Assembly (NCBI GenBank): GCA_003612485.1
Contig: RAZA01000019.1
Location: forward strand, 1-64,000
Length of the DNA: 64,000 nucleotides
Source: a bacterium D16-50
GTDB taxonomy: Bacteria; Bacillota; Clostridia; Lachnospirales; Lachnospiraceae
Direction of reading: 5' to 3'
Shown piece after piece: positions 35,393 to 44,385 of this stretch. A model generated the notes under the pieces. The model was given only the letters and a program-made list of their open reading frames with translations. It made no database searches and was not told where the DNA came from. The position numbers were made by a program, and so were the translations under genes. Each line of letters begins with the position of its first letter. The stretch's first letter is position 1.

Positions 35393-35413
35393 AAGCGGCA
35401 CAGCGCGCTTTTG

Positions 35414-35862
35414 CTACTCCAGATATGCGTCGATCCGGGAAATCTCCCCGTTTCTAAGTTTCACCGCCAGATTTTCCCAACGAAGTCCCCCTGCACCTCA
35501 CAGCGCTTTCCGTTCTCCAGAAGCGTCACGGAATACACCTTTGCACCGTCGGCGCCTTAAGTATTTTTACCGCTCTCATTGTGGTAGACCACCCTGCAGC
35601 CGCCGCAGAGGGTAAACCCGGCCTCGCCGGAATTGTAGAAGTAGTCCTCCCTCAGCCGGGGCGCAAGGGTAAATGTGAGCCTGCCCTCCTTTTGCCCGAA
35701 ACCGCCCTCCCCCAGAAATATGAAAATCCACATGGAAAACATCTCTACAGTGGAACCGGAGGTTGCTTGTGGATTGTCCGGCCAAATGCCGGTATCTGTG
35801 GGTTCCATTCCGTTTGTCTGCTCAAATTCGTTTTTGATCGTCAGCCAGTCTCCATAGACTAA
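35414..35862 (-). pseudogene. Decayed C-terminal fragment of a carbohydrate-active enzyme
   Basis: On the minus strand, codons from about 35862 read GDWLTIKNEFEQ, then DNPQATSGSTVEMFSMW, IFIFLGEGGF, a beta-rich stretch and CRVVYHN, typical of the C-terminal end of glycoside phosphorylase/GH94-like proteins. After NT the frame breaks at about 35560; the frames then continue as GADGAKVYSVTLLENGKRCEV and, after another shift, NGEISRIDAYLE and stop at 35414. No ribosome site or start is present. It is a gene remnant, perhaps from loss of a neighbouring sugar locus. The family is inferred from a few motifs only. Confidence 0.6.
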
Positions 35863-35919
35863 ACTTAAAAAAGAACGGAAACTTAAGGAAACATGGGCAT
35901 TGCAGAAAAAAAGGCAGTA

Positions 35920-35950
35920 AAAAAACCCCGAATCAACTTCGGGGTTTTTT
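35920..35950 (-). terminator. Terminator of the tRNA-Glu/tRNA-Cys transcript
   Basis: A 12-bp stem (35921-35932 with 35938-35949) with A/T ends lies directly after tRNA-Cys on the minus strand, giving a U-run. Confidence 0.88.
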
Positions 35951-35953
35951 AAG

Positions 35954-36025
35954 AGGCGCAGACCGGATTTGAACCGGTGGATAACGGTGTTGCAGACCGG
36001 TGCCTTACCACTTGGCTACTGCGCC
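35954..36025 (-). tRNA. tRNA-Cys (GCA)
   Basis: Cloverleaf on the minus strand: GGCGCAG acceptor pairs with CTGCGCC, D-arm GCC/GGC, anticodon loop CTGCAAC giving GCA, T-arm ACCGG-TTCAAAT-CCGGT. CCA is not encoded. Confidence 0.95.
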
Positions 36026-36032
36026 TTATCAC

Positions 36033-36104
36033 TGACTCCAACGGGAATCGAACCCGTGTTACCGCCGTGAAAGGGCGATGTCTTAACCGCTTGACCATGG
36101 AGCC
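36033..36104 (-). tRNA. tRNA-Glu (TTC)
   Basis: Cloverleaf on the minus strand: GGCTCCA pairs with TGGAGTC, anticodon loop CTTTCAC giving TTC, T-arm ACGGG-TTCGATT-CCCGT. It lies eight bases upstream of tRNA-Cys and is co-transcribed with it. Confidence 0.95.
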
Positions 36105-36145
36105 CAATATCACTTTGGACCTTTGCTTCAGTCTCAACGAATGCT

Positions 36146-36174
36146 ATGATACCATACTTCCTCTCATATTGCAA
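36146..36174 (-). promoter_or_regulatory. Promoter of the tRNA pair
   Basis: TTGCAA (36174-36169), 17-base spacer, TATCAT (36151-36146), 42 bases before tRNA-Glu. Confidence 0.7.
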
Positions 36175-36241
36175 GAGGAAATTTCACTTTTCCTATAGGA
36201 CTTTTTCTGCACTTCCCTTTTTCGAGTTTTTTTGACAAAAA

Positions 36242-37000
36242 TCATGGTATCACCAGCTCCACCTCATTGTCCCTATAGATGATGTAGCCGTCCAGCTCCG
36301 CAAATATGGTCCATCCATAGTCAGCCGCCGCCCCGTCAATCTCCCTATCCTCGCTGAGGATGACGAAATGGCAGCCCGCCGCTCTGGACAGAGGAACCAG
36401 CCGCTCCAGCTCTACGGAGTCCGTCTCCTCCATGATCTCATAAAACTCATCGGGCACCCCCATGACCACCTCTCTGCCATAGGGCATACAGACATAAGCC
36501 GAATACTGGCGCACATACAGCAGCAGCTCCTTGGGAAACGCCGCCATGACCTCCCGGCCCGGAACCCGGATGGCATCACAGATATGCACCACGCTGTCCG
36601 GCACATGATAGCTGTTTTCCGCAAGGCTGTAAAGGGGGTTGACATACACCAGCTTCCCGGAGACCATGACGGTAAAAAAGGCCGCTGCCACAAAGGCGGC
36701 CCCCCGCCTGCCCTTGAGCCTGCCCGCTATCTCCGCTACACAGTAAGCTATCTCCATGATGACTGGCAGGATCCAGCAGGTGCGGAAATAGACCTCCTCC
36801 CCCATAAGCGCGCCCAGAAGCCTTGAAAACAAGGGGTTGAAGAACAGCAGCAATGTGACCAGCGGGGCGTACACAAACAAGATTCTTCTGGGTTTCCTCT
36901 TCTCATAGACAAACAAGTACAGAAGCGCAAGCAGAAACCATATGAGCATCAGCCCCGTTCCCATATATTTCACAAAAGTCTCCAGCGCAAAGCTCCTCAT
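36242..37000 (-). CDS. Membrane protein of unknown function
   Basis: A 252-residue protein with three or four hydrophobic helices in the first 120 residues, then a soluble C-terminal part with an alternating beta/alpha pattern (CHFVILSEDREIDG). I do not recognise it by motif. It follows the DUF6077-like gene on the same strand with GGGGGCGGC before the ATG, so the two probably work in one membrane complex, or were once parts of one longer protein. Confidence 0.7.
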   Translation of the reverse strand: MRSFALETFVKYMGTGLMLIWFLLALLYLFVYEKRKPRRILFVYAPLVTLLLFFNPLFSRLLGALMGEEVYFRTCWILPVIMEIAYCVAEIAGRLKGRRGAAFVAAAFFTVMVSGKLVYVNPLYSLAENSYHVPDSVVHICDAIRVPGREVMAAFPKELLLYVRQYSAYVCMPYGREVVMGVPDEFYEIMEETDSVELERLVPLSRAAGCHFVILSEDREIDGAAADYGWTIFAELDGYIIYRDNEVELVIP

Positions 37001-37088
37001 GCCGCCCCCTACCCTTTCTCCTTCCGGTTCCGCCTATTTACAAGACTGTATATGATCCTATTACCCAGAGCTTCAGCAAAATTCACCC

Positions 37089-38144
37089 TCAGCCCAGCAA
37101 GAAATACAGCGCGGCCAGACCGCCGGGAATCACCGCGCAGCCCGCCATGGGCAGCAGCAGCTTCCACCTGCGGTAGGCCGCCGCGGTACAGCAGCCCAGA
37201 ATGCCCAGCAGCATCCCTGCAACCTGCGTTCCCTGCGTGCTGCATAGGCACCCTGTGACCATAGCGCAGGCCGTCAGGAGCCAGTGCTTGGCGTCCACCG
37301 ATTTATTGTCTTGAAGTCTTTCCATGAGTGTATAAAACAGTAAAAACAGAAACGGCACCACGATATTGGCAAGAACGGCCTTGCCCTGCGCCGTCCTCAC
37401 CAGCAGAAAATTCTCTGCGCTGTAGAGGGAATAGCCGCCGAAGAGCACAAGGCATTCCAGCAGTACCATGAACAGCGGCAGCTTTCGGGAATCTCGCTTG
37501 AAAAGCCTTCTTCCGATCAAGAGATAAATTCCATAACTCATGACCATAAGCACCATGGGCAGCGCTATCTGCGCCACCGTCACCGCAGGCATTCCCGAAA
37601 GTCTGGACAAAAAAGATATCCATATAGGGAAGGGCGCCAGAGCATGTCTCATGTCAAATATCGTGGTTCCTCCGGTGTAGGGATGCCTGAGATACATGGT
37701 ATCAGCCTCCGCTGTGACGGTAGATATGCTTACATAGAAGGCGTCATCACCCTCCTCATAAGCCAGCGCCCACGCCAGCACCAGCTGCACCAGCAGAAGC
37801 GCCGCCACAAGACACCAGAGGCCTATACCCAGAGGATCCTTTTTGTTCCGGTCTGCCGCCCCCCGCAGAGGCCAAAGCCCCTTCCTTCCCCGCCTGATAT
37901 CCAGCCATAGAGCCAGCAATATGATGCAGCCGGTAAATAGCAGGAAAATTCTCACCAAATTGGTGAAGCTTTCCTCCATCAGAATCATAGGCACGCTGAT
38001 GAGCTCGAATCCCGCCCACAGCAGAAACTGCCCGCTGACCCACCGAAACAACACCCCGTCCCATGATTTGCAGGCATTCCCAAAAACCCCTCCCGCCAGC
38101 AGAGGCACGCCCAAGAGCAAGAACCCAAGAATAGCAATCTGCAT
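37089..38144 (-). CDS. DUF6077-like polytopic membrane protein, possibly frameshifted at the end
   Basis: A protein of about 351 residues with roughly ten hydrophobic helices, no enzymatic motif, and an EEGDDAFYVS extracellular loop typical of DUF6077/GT-C-like membrane proteins. The start is an ATG at 38144 (a TTG two codons earlier, 38150, has better spacing to AAAGGA). At the 3' end this frame stops at LLG, but the next frame continues as LRVNFAEALGNRIIYSLVNR and on to a stop at 37009, just before the next gene. That looks like a natural cytoplasmic tail, so a frameshift near 37090 is possible. Confidence 0.7.
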   Translation of the reverse strand: MQIAILGFLLLGVPLLAGGVFGNACKSWDGVLFRWVSGQFLLWAGFELISVPMILMEESFTNLVRIFLLFTGCIILLALWLDIRRGRKGLWPLRGAADRNKKDPLGIGLWCLVAALLLVQLVLAWALAYEEGDDAFYVSISTVTAEADTMYLRHPYTGGTTIFDMRHALAPFPIWISFLSRLSGMPAVTVAQIALPMVLMVMSYGIYLLIGRRLFKRDSRKLPLFMVLLECLVLFGGYSLYSAENFLLVRTAQGKAVLANIVVPFLFLLFYTLMERLQDNKSVDAKHWLLTACAMVTGCLCSTQGTQVAGMLLGILGCCTAAAYRRWKLLLPMAGCAVIPGGLAALYFLLG

Positions 38145-38263
38145 CGCCAATCTGTCCTTTCCGATGTAATTTCATCTCGCGCCGGCTCTATATCCGTCCG
38201 AATTCCGGCCATCGGCCGTTTTCGTCTCCATGGCGCTCCCTTTCCTACCCGGCCCTATCCGGT

Positions 38264-39106
38264 TTAGGGCTCCCTGCGCAGAACTGCGATCTTGTTGGAC
38301 ATTCTCCGCAGAGGCGGAAAGAACCTGAGCACATGGTAGGAAGGGTACATCTCCTTCAGCCCTTCCATCAGGCTCACGTCCCTGACGGCCTTGAAACCCG
38401 TGGTGATGGCCGCCAGCTCCTTTGCGCTTCCGGCTCCCCAGCTGTACTTAAGCCTGCTTTCCCCGTCCACGTTCTCATAGCTGTTCTTCACCGTATACGG
38501 AGAAGCGATCTCCATATAGACCTCTGCCTCTTCAAAGCAGGTCCTAATGATCTTGAATATCTTCTGCAGCTTCTGCTTGTCCAGAAACATGCTCAGGCGC
38601 TGGGCCAGAATCAGCACGGGGCCAGCCTCCACCTTCTCCGCCCAGACAGAGTCCAAAACAGATCCTCCGATCAAAACGACCCTGTCATCCTCTGGCAGAA
38701 GCTGCCTTCTTGCCTCCATGACTTCCGGCAGGTCCACGTCGTACCACCGGATCCTGCCATTGTCCACACGGTAGAACCGGGTGTCCATGCCGCAGCCCAG
38801 ATTCACTATTCTGCCTTGGGGATGTCTCCTCACATAGTCCGCGGTCATCCTGTCCAGCAGAATCGCTCTGGCCAGAGCTCCTCTTCCCATGACGGAATCC
38901 CTCACCGGCCCAAGAGCCTCCTGATTCACCCCTTGGAAGCCCCCTTCCAGCCTCTTTACCAGCTCCGGCGCCATGGGGTCATACAGATAGCGCCCTTCCC
39001 TTCCGGACTCATTGGCCATGGCGTATATGACCTGAAGCATACCCTCAGGAATGCCCTTCCTCTGAACCTTCTCGGTTGCCTCCGGATTTCCTTCCCGCTC
39101 AGCCAC
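38264..39106 (-). CDS. Class I SAM methyltransferase, LCMT/PPM-like
   Basis: A 280-residue protein of the leucine carboxyl methyltransferase-like superfamily. The SAM-binding motif is VNLGCGMDTRFYR (about residues 97-109), followed by the acidic DVDLPEV and a later LILAQRLSMFL segment. Such proteins methylate small molecules or protein carboxyls. It starts with GTG at 39106 inside the end of pyrF (8-base overlap), preceded by GGAGAGAG, so it is translationally coupled to pyrF. The substrate is unknown. Confidence 0.85.
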   Translation of the reverse strand: MAEREGNPEATEKVQRKGIPEGMLQVIYAMANESGREGRYLYDPMAPELVKRLEGGFQGVNQEALGPVRDSVMGRGALARAILLDRMTADYVRRHPQGRIVNLGCGMDTRFYRVDNGRIRWYDVDLPEVMEARRQLLPEDDRVVLIGGSVLDSVWAEKVEAGPVLILAQRLSMFLDKQKLQKIFKIIRTCFEEAEVYMEIASPYTVKNSYENVDGESRLKYSWGAGSAKELAAITTGFKAVRDVSLMEGLKEMYPSYHVLRFFPPLRRMSNKIAVLRREP

Positions 39107-40079
39107 AGGCTCTCTCCAGCGCCGAAGCGATGTCCTCCCTCATGGCCAGAACCGCTTCTCTGGCCGCGTCCTTGTAGCCCTGTTCTCCAAAGCGTGCATA
39201 CTGCTCCTGCTGGTACGCCGCTATGATGCCTCTGGAGGAATTGATGATGGCCCCCAGACCGTCCTCATTGAAGAAATGCACCAGATCGGCGCCCTTGCCT
39301 CCCTGAGCCCCATAGCCCGGAACCAGAATGAATGTCTTGGGCATGATCTTACGCAATGCCCGGCCCTGCTCCGGATAGGTGGCTCCCACCACAGCTCCTA
39401 CATAGCTGTAGTTGCCTTTCTCCGGCATGCAGCCCGCGCCCCACGCAGCCACCTGCTCTCCTACGATCTCGTAAACGGGCCTGAACCCTTCCGCCACTTC
39501 TCCCAAGCCGCCCTCAGCCCCCGCCTCTCGCACCAGACGGTCCTGCAGCTCCCCGCTGCTGGGATTGGAAGTCTTCACCAATACAAATATTCCCTTCTTC
39601 TCCTCCGCGCATACCTTCATGAAGGGTTTCACCCCGTCCGAGCCCAGATAAGGGTTCACGGTCACGAAATCCTCATTGAAGCCGCTGCAGAAGCTGCTGC
39701 CCACCTGTACCTTCCCAAGATGCCCCACAGCATAGGCCTCGGAGGTGGAACCGATATCCCCACGCTTGACGTCCCCGATAACCACCAGCCCTTTCTCTCT
39801 GCAGTAGTCCACCGTCCTCTTGAACACCAAAAGTCCGGGAATGCCGAACTGTTCGTACATGGCGATCTGAGGCTTCACCGCAGGCACCAGATCATATATG
39901 GCATCCACGATTCCCTTGTTGTACTGCCATATAGCCTCCGCCGCCCCTTCCAGCGTCTCGCCGCACTCCGAAAAAGCCGCCTGCCTGATATGCTCCGGCA
40001 CGAACTTCATCATAGGATCCAGCCCCACCACTATGGGCGCCTTCGTCTCCTGAATCTTTGATATCAGCCTATTGATCAT
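39099..40079 (-). CDS. pyrF: Orotidine 5'-phosphate decarboxylase (type 2)
   Basis: A 326-residue decarboxylase for the last step of UMP synthesis. Motifs: VVGLDPMMKFVPEHI at the start, VIGDVKRGDIGSTSEAYA (catalytic Asp-Lys-Asp), and a later VGATYPEQ. The start at 40079 follows GAGGGAAG; the upstream 46 codons are promoter and leader. It is alone here, without pyrD/pyrK, and leads the methyltransferase gene. Confidence 0.95.
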   Translation of the reverse strand: MINRLISKIQETKAPIVVGLDPMMKFVPEHIRQAAFSECGETLEGAAEAIWQYNKGIVDAIYDLVPAVKPQIAMYEQFGIPGLLVFKRTVDYCREKGLVVIGDVKRGDIGSTSEAYAVGHLGKVQVGSSFCSGFNEDFVTVNPYLGSDGVKPFMKVCAEEKKGIFVLVKTSNPSSGELQDRLVREAGAEGGLGEVAEGFRPVYEIVGEQVAAWGAGCMPEKGNYSYVGAVVGATYPEQGRALRKIMPKTFILVPGYGAQGGKGADLVHFFNEDGLGAIINSSRGIIAAYQQEQYARFGEQGYKDAAREAVLAMREDIASALERACG

Positions 40080-40125
40080 GTCTTCCCTCGTTTCCCCGGC
40101 ATTCCCTGCCGCTGTATTTACCACC

Positions 40126-40154
40126 ATCTTACCATTGCGAATAGTAAAAGTCAA
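40126..40154 (-). promoter_or_regulatory. Promoter of pyrF
   Basis: TTGACT (40154-40149), 17-base spacer, TAAGAT (40131-40126), about 47 bases before the pyrF start. Confidence 0.75.
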
Positions 40155-40331
40155 CGCAGACTCGGTTTCTTGCCCGGCGCCATGAATGTGTTTAGCAATC
40201 AGGGAACATACTAACAAAATAATTGGTTTTATAAAAAACTATTTCTCGTACCATAAAAAAGATTAAAATGAATCTAGGAAAAATAAAGCATGGGGCAAAA
40301 AGAAGCAACGGCGGAAAGGAGGCGGCACCAT

Positions 40332-40694
40332 ATGACGGAACTGGGCACAAGGCTGGCTAATCTGCGGACAGAAAAGGGACTGACCCAGAAAAAGCTGGCA
40401 AGCCTCCTGAACATGTCCGGCGGAACCATATCCAACTATGAGAACGGCGTGCATTCCCCGGATCCCAACACTCTATGCCGGCTGGCCGACTTCTACTGCG
40501 TCACCACGGATTATCTGCTGGGGCGCACCAATTACCGTTATCCCCCGGATGTGCTCAAGGAATACGTGACCACCGACTTTACCATCCAAAATATGGTGAA
40601 TATCATTCTGTCCTGGGATCCCGCATCCCGAAACGCTCTTATCAAATATGTAAACTACCTGAACCAAGAGGCAAAATCGGAGAAGGGAGGCTGA
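40332..40694 (+). CDS. XRE family transcriptional regulator
   Basis: A 120-residue protein. The first 60 residues are a helix-turn-helix of the Cro/CI type (LGTRLANLRTEKGLTQKKLA, then LNMSGGTISNYENG). The C-terminal half is helical and possibly dimerising. AAAGGAGG sits nine bases before the ATG at 40332. It is monocistronic between divergent pyrF and the convergent ABC exporter. Targets are unknown. Confidence 0.88.
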   Translation: MTELGTRLANLRTEKGLTQKKLASLLNMSGGTISNYENGVHSPDPNTLCRLADFYCVTTDYLLGRTNYRYPPDVLKEYVTTDFTIQNMVNIILSWDPASRNALIKYVNYLNQEAKSEKGG

Positions 40695-40712
40695 CGCCCC
40701 CCTTCTTTTTTA

Positions 40713-40754
40713 TTCATGACAATACAAGACTCGCCAAGCGCGGCTTCTATTGTT
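40713..40754 (-). repeat. Interspersed palindromic repeat, copy 3 of 3
   Basis: On the minus strand: AACAATAGAAGCCGCGCTTG, GCGAGTCTTG and TATTGTCATGAA, closest to copy 1 in its right half and copy 2 in its left half. It starts at the stop codon of the ABC permease gene and also lies 19 bases after the XRE gene stop. Confidence 0.8.
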
Positions 40755-42334
40755 TACGCCGTCTCTATCTTATAGAAGTTCAGCGCTGCAATCACCATAA
40801 AGATAAATGTGAACAAACTCAGGAATACATCCATCAGAAGATACCCCTGCAGGACTCCTCCCACCGCCATGCCTATGACGCCGCCCACCACAGCCGCGCT
40901 TATGGCAATCCCCTGAATGAACAACTGAAGCAGCTGCCTGCCAAACGCCCCCAGCGTGGCTCCTACCACTACCTCTGCCACAGCCAGCGCATACAGCTTG
41001 TTGGCCGACAGAACCACGTAAAAGACAATGCACAGCAGGATCTCCATGGGGGCCATCCCCATGACCACCCCTCCCGGAACGGTGATCAGACAAGCGTTCA
41101 CCAGACTCTGCACATGCTGCATGGCCGTGGCGTTCATCAGCTTCCGAAAGGCTGAATCCGGAATCAGATACGTATAAGGGGACTTCAGCTCTTTGGCCCA
41201 CTTGCCGTTCAAAGCCGTAAAGACAAAGATCAGATACCCTGACACCATGGGAATCACAAAGGGGCCGAAGGTCTCAAAGAAGCCGGAGCCCCTTTCTCTT
41301 GTGTACAGATACGCGACTCCTATGCCCGCCGCAAGGGCCATGAAAGTGCTGGTATCAAAGATAAAGTACTTGCTCTTCTTATATTCCAGCAGCTGCCTAT
41401 AGAACAAGGCTCTTGCTCCCTGCCCTTTCCAGATCACACGGGCCTTTCCGAACTTCTGCTTCTTCCCAAGCCGCTTCTGGTTGTCCCCCTGCTTGCGGCT
41501 CTTCATTACTTCTTCATAATCTTCCGCAAACTTCATGGCGTCCTCGTAGAATGCCCCCGTACACTTCATCCTCCAGGCCGCCAGCACCGCCCCCAGAAAC
41601 AGAATCCCGTAAGCCGCTGTCACGGCCAGATTCAATGCATCAGGCCCCAGAAAAAGCAAATGCAGCACTCCGATATACCAGCCCACCACGGGCACCATCT
41701 TCACCATGTCGCTGTGGAGGAAAGATGCTGCCGCCTGCAGGCTTAAGCCCTCCTGAAAGTACCAATAGACCCCCATGGCCACCAGCACCAGCAGCAGTCC
41801 GTAGGCCCCTTTCACCACCATGGCCCGCTGCTTCTCGCCCAGCTTCTCGGAACCGTAGAGCAGGATCATGATGCTTCCCTCCAGCAGATTCTCCACCACC
41901 AGAGAAAAGACGAAATATACAGCCAGACGCCAGAGGGACACTCCGAACACAACTCCGCCGCAGACCGCCGCAAAAACGTTCATCAGCACCTGTGCCACCA
42001 GCGTCTTAAGGTGGGCATACAGAAGCACTCTCTTGGGACTCACCGGAGAGGGAAACAGAAAATGCACGTCGCTGTTTCTGTACACCAGCCCCTTGCGCTT
42101 GGCATAGGCGATGAGGTTCCCCGGAATCATCCAGAATGCCATCACCGTCAGCACCGTGACCATTCCCTCAGGGGAATCCCCTCCTAGCTGCGCCGCGAAC
42201 ACCCGCAGCGAAAAAGGGAGAAACAACACATAAAACAAGAATAGGGCCACATAGAAATAAGTCACCGGCTTGCGCAGAGCGATCTTTATCCTATTGACCA
42301 TAGTTTTCCTATAAAGATATCCTACTGCTCCCAT
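40754..42334 (-). CDS. ABC-2/exporter-type membrane permease
   Basis: A 526-residue polytopic protein with about 14 hydrophobic segments of the type Putative ABC exporter found in Lachnospiraceae. A basic motif (RKQGDNQKRLGKKQK) forms the central cytoplasmic loop. The start is an ATG preceded by GGGGGAGGG, inside the last codons of the ATPase gene (13-base overlap), so the two are coupled. Its substrate is unknown. Confidence 0.85.
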   Translation of the reverse strand: MGAVGYLYRKTMVNRIKIALRKPVTYFYVALFLFYVLFLPFSLRVFAAQLGGDSPEGMVTVLTVMAFWMIPGNLIAYAKRKGLVYRNSDVHFLFPSPVSPKRVLLYAHLKTLVAQVLMNVFAAVCGGVVFGVSLWRLAVYFVFSLVVENLLEGSIMILLYGSEKLGEKQRAMVVKGAYGLLLVLVAMGVYWYFQEGLSLQAAASFLHSDMVKMVPVVGWYIGVLHLLFLGPDALNLAVTAAYGILFLGAVLAAWRMKCTGAFYEDAMKFAEDYEEVMKSRKQGDNQKRLGKKQKFGKARVIWKGQGARALFYRQLLEYKKSKYFIFDTSTFMALAAGIGVAYLYTRERGSGFFETFGPFVIPMVSGYLIFVFTALNGKWAKELKSPYTYLIPDSAFRKLMNATAMQHVQSLVNACLITVPGGVVMGMAPMEILLCIVFYVVLSANKLYALAVAEVVVGATLGAFGRQLLQLFIQGIAISAAVVGGVIGMAVGGVLQGYLLMDVFLSLFTFIFMVIAALNFYKIETA

Positions 42335-43053
42335 GTCCCTCCCCCATTTCCTTCCGCCGTCTGCTCATGCCCCGTAACGGAGAAGTACAACTCGTCCAGA
42401 TCCCCATTGCCCAGATCCTCTCTGGCGTAAGAGCCCCGAATACGTCCCTTTTCCATCACGAAAGTCACATCCCAAAGCTCCTTCACCATCTCCAGCATAT
42501 GGGTGCTGATGAGTATGGTGCAGCCCTGCTCCCGCAGCTCAATAAGCAGCGCCTTCAGCTCCCTGATGGCTCCGGGATCCAGCCCCACCATGGGCTCGTC
42601 CAGCAAAATTACCTTGGGCCTGATAATCAGCGCGCAGCAGATACTGACCTTCTGCATCATCCCCTTGGAAAGCTCGTTCCCCAGCTTGTCCTGCTTGTCC
42701 CACAGCTCGAACCTCTCAAAAAGCGCCTTCAGCTCATCCTCATCCAATTCTACTCCGTAGGCTCTGGTGATGAATTCCATATGCTCCCGCACGGTCAGCG
42801 CGTCATACATATAGGGAATCTCAGGCACATAGGCAAAACTCCTCTTTGCCTCCAGATCTCTGGAGTCCTGACCCTGAATGAGCACCTTCCCCGAAAACCG
42901 CAGCAGCCCGGCAATGCTCTTGATCACCGTGGACTTTCCCGCGCCGTTCGGGCCCAGCAAGATACCTACCTTGCCCGCAGGCACCACAAAGCTCACCTGA
43001 TCCGCCGCAAGGGTCTTGCCGTATTTCTTTGACAGCCCAACTACCTCCAACAT
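42322..43053 (-). CDS. ABC transporter ATPase (exporter type)
   Basis: A 243-residue ATPase with Walker A GPNGAGKST, signature LSKGMMQKVS, Walker B VILLDEPMVGLD and the H-loop STHMLE. It energises the permease encoded just downstream. AAGGAGG lies seven bases before the ATG. The signature is LSKGM, not LSGGQ, which is common in exporter ATPases of the CcmA type. Confidence 0.94.
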   Translation of the reverse strand: MLEVVGLSKKYGKTLAADQVSFVVPAGKVGILLGPNGAGKSTVIKSIAGLLRFSGKVLIQGQDSRDLEAKRSFAYVPEIPYMYDALTVREHMEFITRAYGVELDEDELKALFERFELWDKQDKLGNELSKGMMQKVSICCALIIRPKVILLDEPMVGLDPGAIRELKALLIELREQGCTILISTHMLEMVKELWDVTFVMEKGRIRGSYAREDLGNGDLDELYFSVTGHEQTAEGNGGGTWEQ

Positions 43054-43147
43054 ATTTATACCTCCTTCCCCGCTTCAGCGGGCATCCATTTTTCCAGCCA
43101 AATCCCTGCCCCATGGTTTCCGGGCAGTCTCCCGGCGCCCTCATACC

Positions 43148-44218
43148 CTACAAAGGGGATATGCTCCCCAGCCCCATCCAGACTGCCATGAGGTACAGCA
43201 GGAGCAGATGCACCGGATAAAAAGCATAGAAGAAATACTTCATCCTAAGCCCCCTGCTTCCGTTGTATAAGGCTATGGGAATCAGCGCCAGAAACGCAGG
43301 CAGCTCGTTTGCGGACATAAGCGTCAGAACCGTGCAGCCCGCCGCCATTGCCCCTAATCTATTTCTTCGGAAAGCGTACATGACTGCAATGGTCAAAACC
43401 CCGGCACCCGCATAATCCGTGCGCAGAAGATCCGCCAGATACATGATCAGCACCAGCACCGTCAGATCCGCGCTGATCACCCGCACCTGATCCATCCCCT
43501 TCTTTTTTCCATAGACCGCGAAAAACGCCGCCAGAACCGCGCACAGAATGCCGCACACTCCCATAAGCTGCGGCGGGAACGGCACTGCCAGAGACAGATA
43601 ATCCCTAACCTGCCTGCCTCCTGCATAAAAGAACTGACTTCCCAGCCAGATACCGAAATAGATCCCCGGAAAAGCCGTCCCCGTAACCATTAATACCCCC
43701 CAAAAAGCCTTGGGCAGCCTTCTCAGGGCTCCTGACTGTCTGCAATTTTCAAAGAATCTGCAGCTGCATAGAACAAGCAGCCCCAGAAGCAAGGTAAAGA
43801 ATACATTCTGGTATCTGGACGCGGTCACATGGCCCGTGAGCGCCAGATTGAAGGGAATCTCTGAAACCAGCGCAAAAAGCCCCAGCCGAAGTCCATACCG
43901 CTTCACGTCCCTTGTCCTCTGGAAGCCTTCTGCAAGCAGGAAGCAGAAGATCGGAAAGCCCAGCCTGCCGATGCTCCTCATAAGGGAATAGCTCCCATAT
44001 AGGTTTCCGTTTTCCGCCAGCCAGTTTCCCAAAGCCGTCTGACCCCTCCCCAGAGATTCCAGATAGCCTCTGCCTATGATCAGTCTGGCCAGAATCACCG
44101 CCCCCGCATGATCGATCAGCATGGTGATCACTGCCACGATCTTTACCGTGCTGCCGCTGATTCCTCTCTGTTTCCCCGCCTCCCCGACGGCTCCTCCAAC
44201 ACCCGGCATTCCTTCCAT
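43148..44218 (-). CDS. TraX family membrane protein
   Basis: A 356-residue polytopic protein of the TraX family (about 10 helices). The motif VAVITMLIDHAGAV near the start and GRLGFPIFCFLLAEGFQRTRD near 80-100 are typical. TraX from the F plasmid N-acetylates pilin, but bacterial chromosomal TraX proteins are of unknown role and may acylate surface molecules. The start at 44218 follows GGAGG by seven bases; the 19 earlier codons lack a ribosome site. It is 94 bases upstream of the ABC exporter pair. Confidence 0.85.
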   Translation of the reverse strand: MEGMPGVGGAVGEAGKQRGISGSTVKIVAVITMLIDHAGAVILARLIIGRGYLESLGRGQTALGNWLAENGNLYGSYSLMRSIGRLGFPIFCFLLAEGFQRTRDVKRYGLRLGLFALVSEIPFNLALTGHVTASRYQNVFFTLLLGLLVLCSCRFFENCRQSGALRRLPKAFWGVLMVTGTAFPGIYFGIWLGSQFFYAGGRQVRDYLSLAVPFPPQLMGVCGILCAVLAAFFAVYGKKKGMDQVRVISADLTVLVLIMYLADLLRTDYAGAGVLTIAVMYAFRRNRLGAMAAGCTVLTLMSANELPAFLALIPIALYNGSRGLRMKYFFYAFYPVHLLLLYLMAVWMGLGSISPL

Positions 44219-44343
44219 ACACCATCCTCCATCCCTGCTCCCGCTCCGGAGAACCGAAGCTCTGCCATTTTCCATTGTATGTATTATCCAAACAATACAC
44301 TACTGCATTTTTCACCCTTTGTCAATGCTCCGGCCCCTTGACG

Positions 44344-44374
44344 CTAAAAAAAGGGCAGGTTCCCTCACCTGCCC
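44344..44374 (-). terminator. Terminator of the orphan response-regulator gene
   Basis: GGGCAGGT (44353-44360) pairs with ACCTGCCC (44367-44374). The minus strand continues with a T-run opposite the A-run at 44346-44352. Confidence 0.9.
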
Positions 44375-44385
44375 CTCACCGTATG

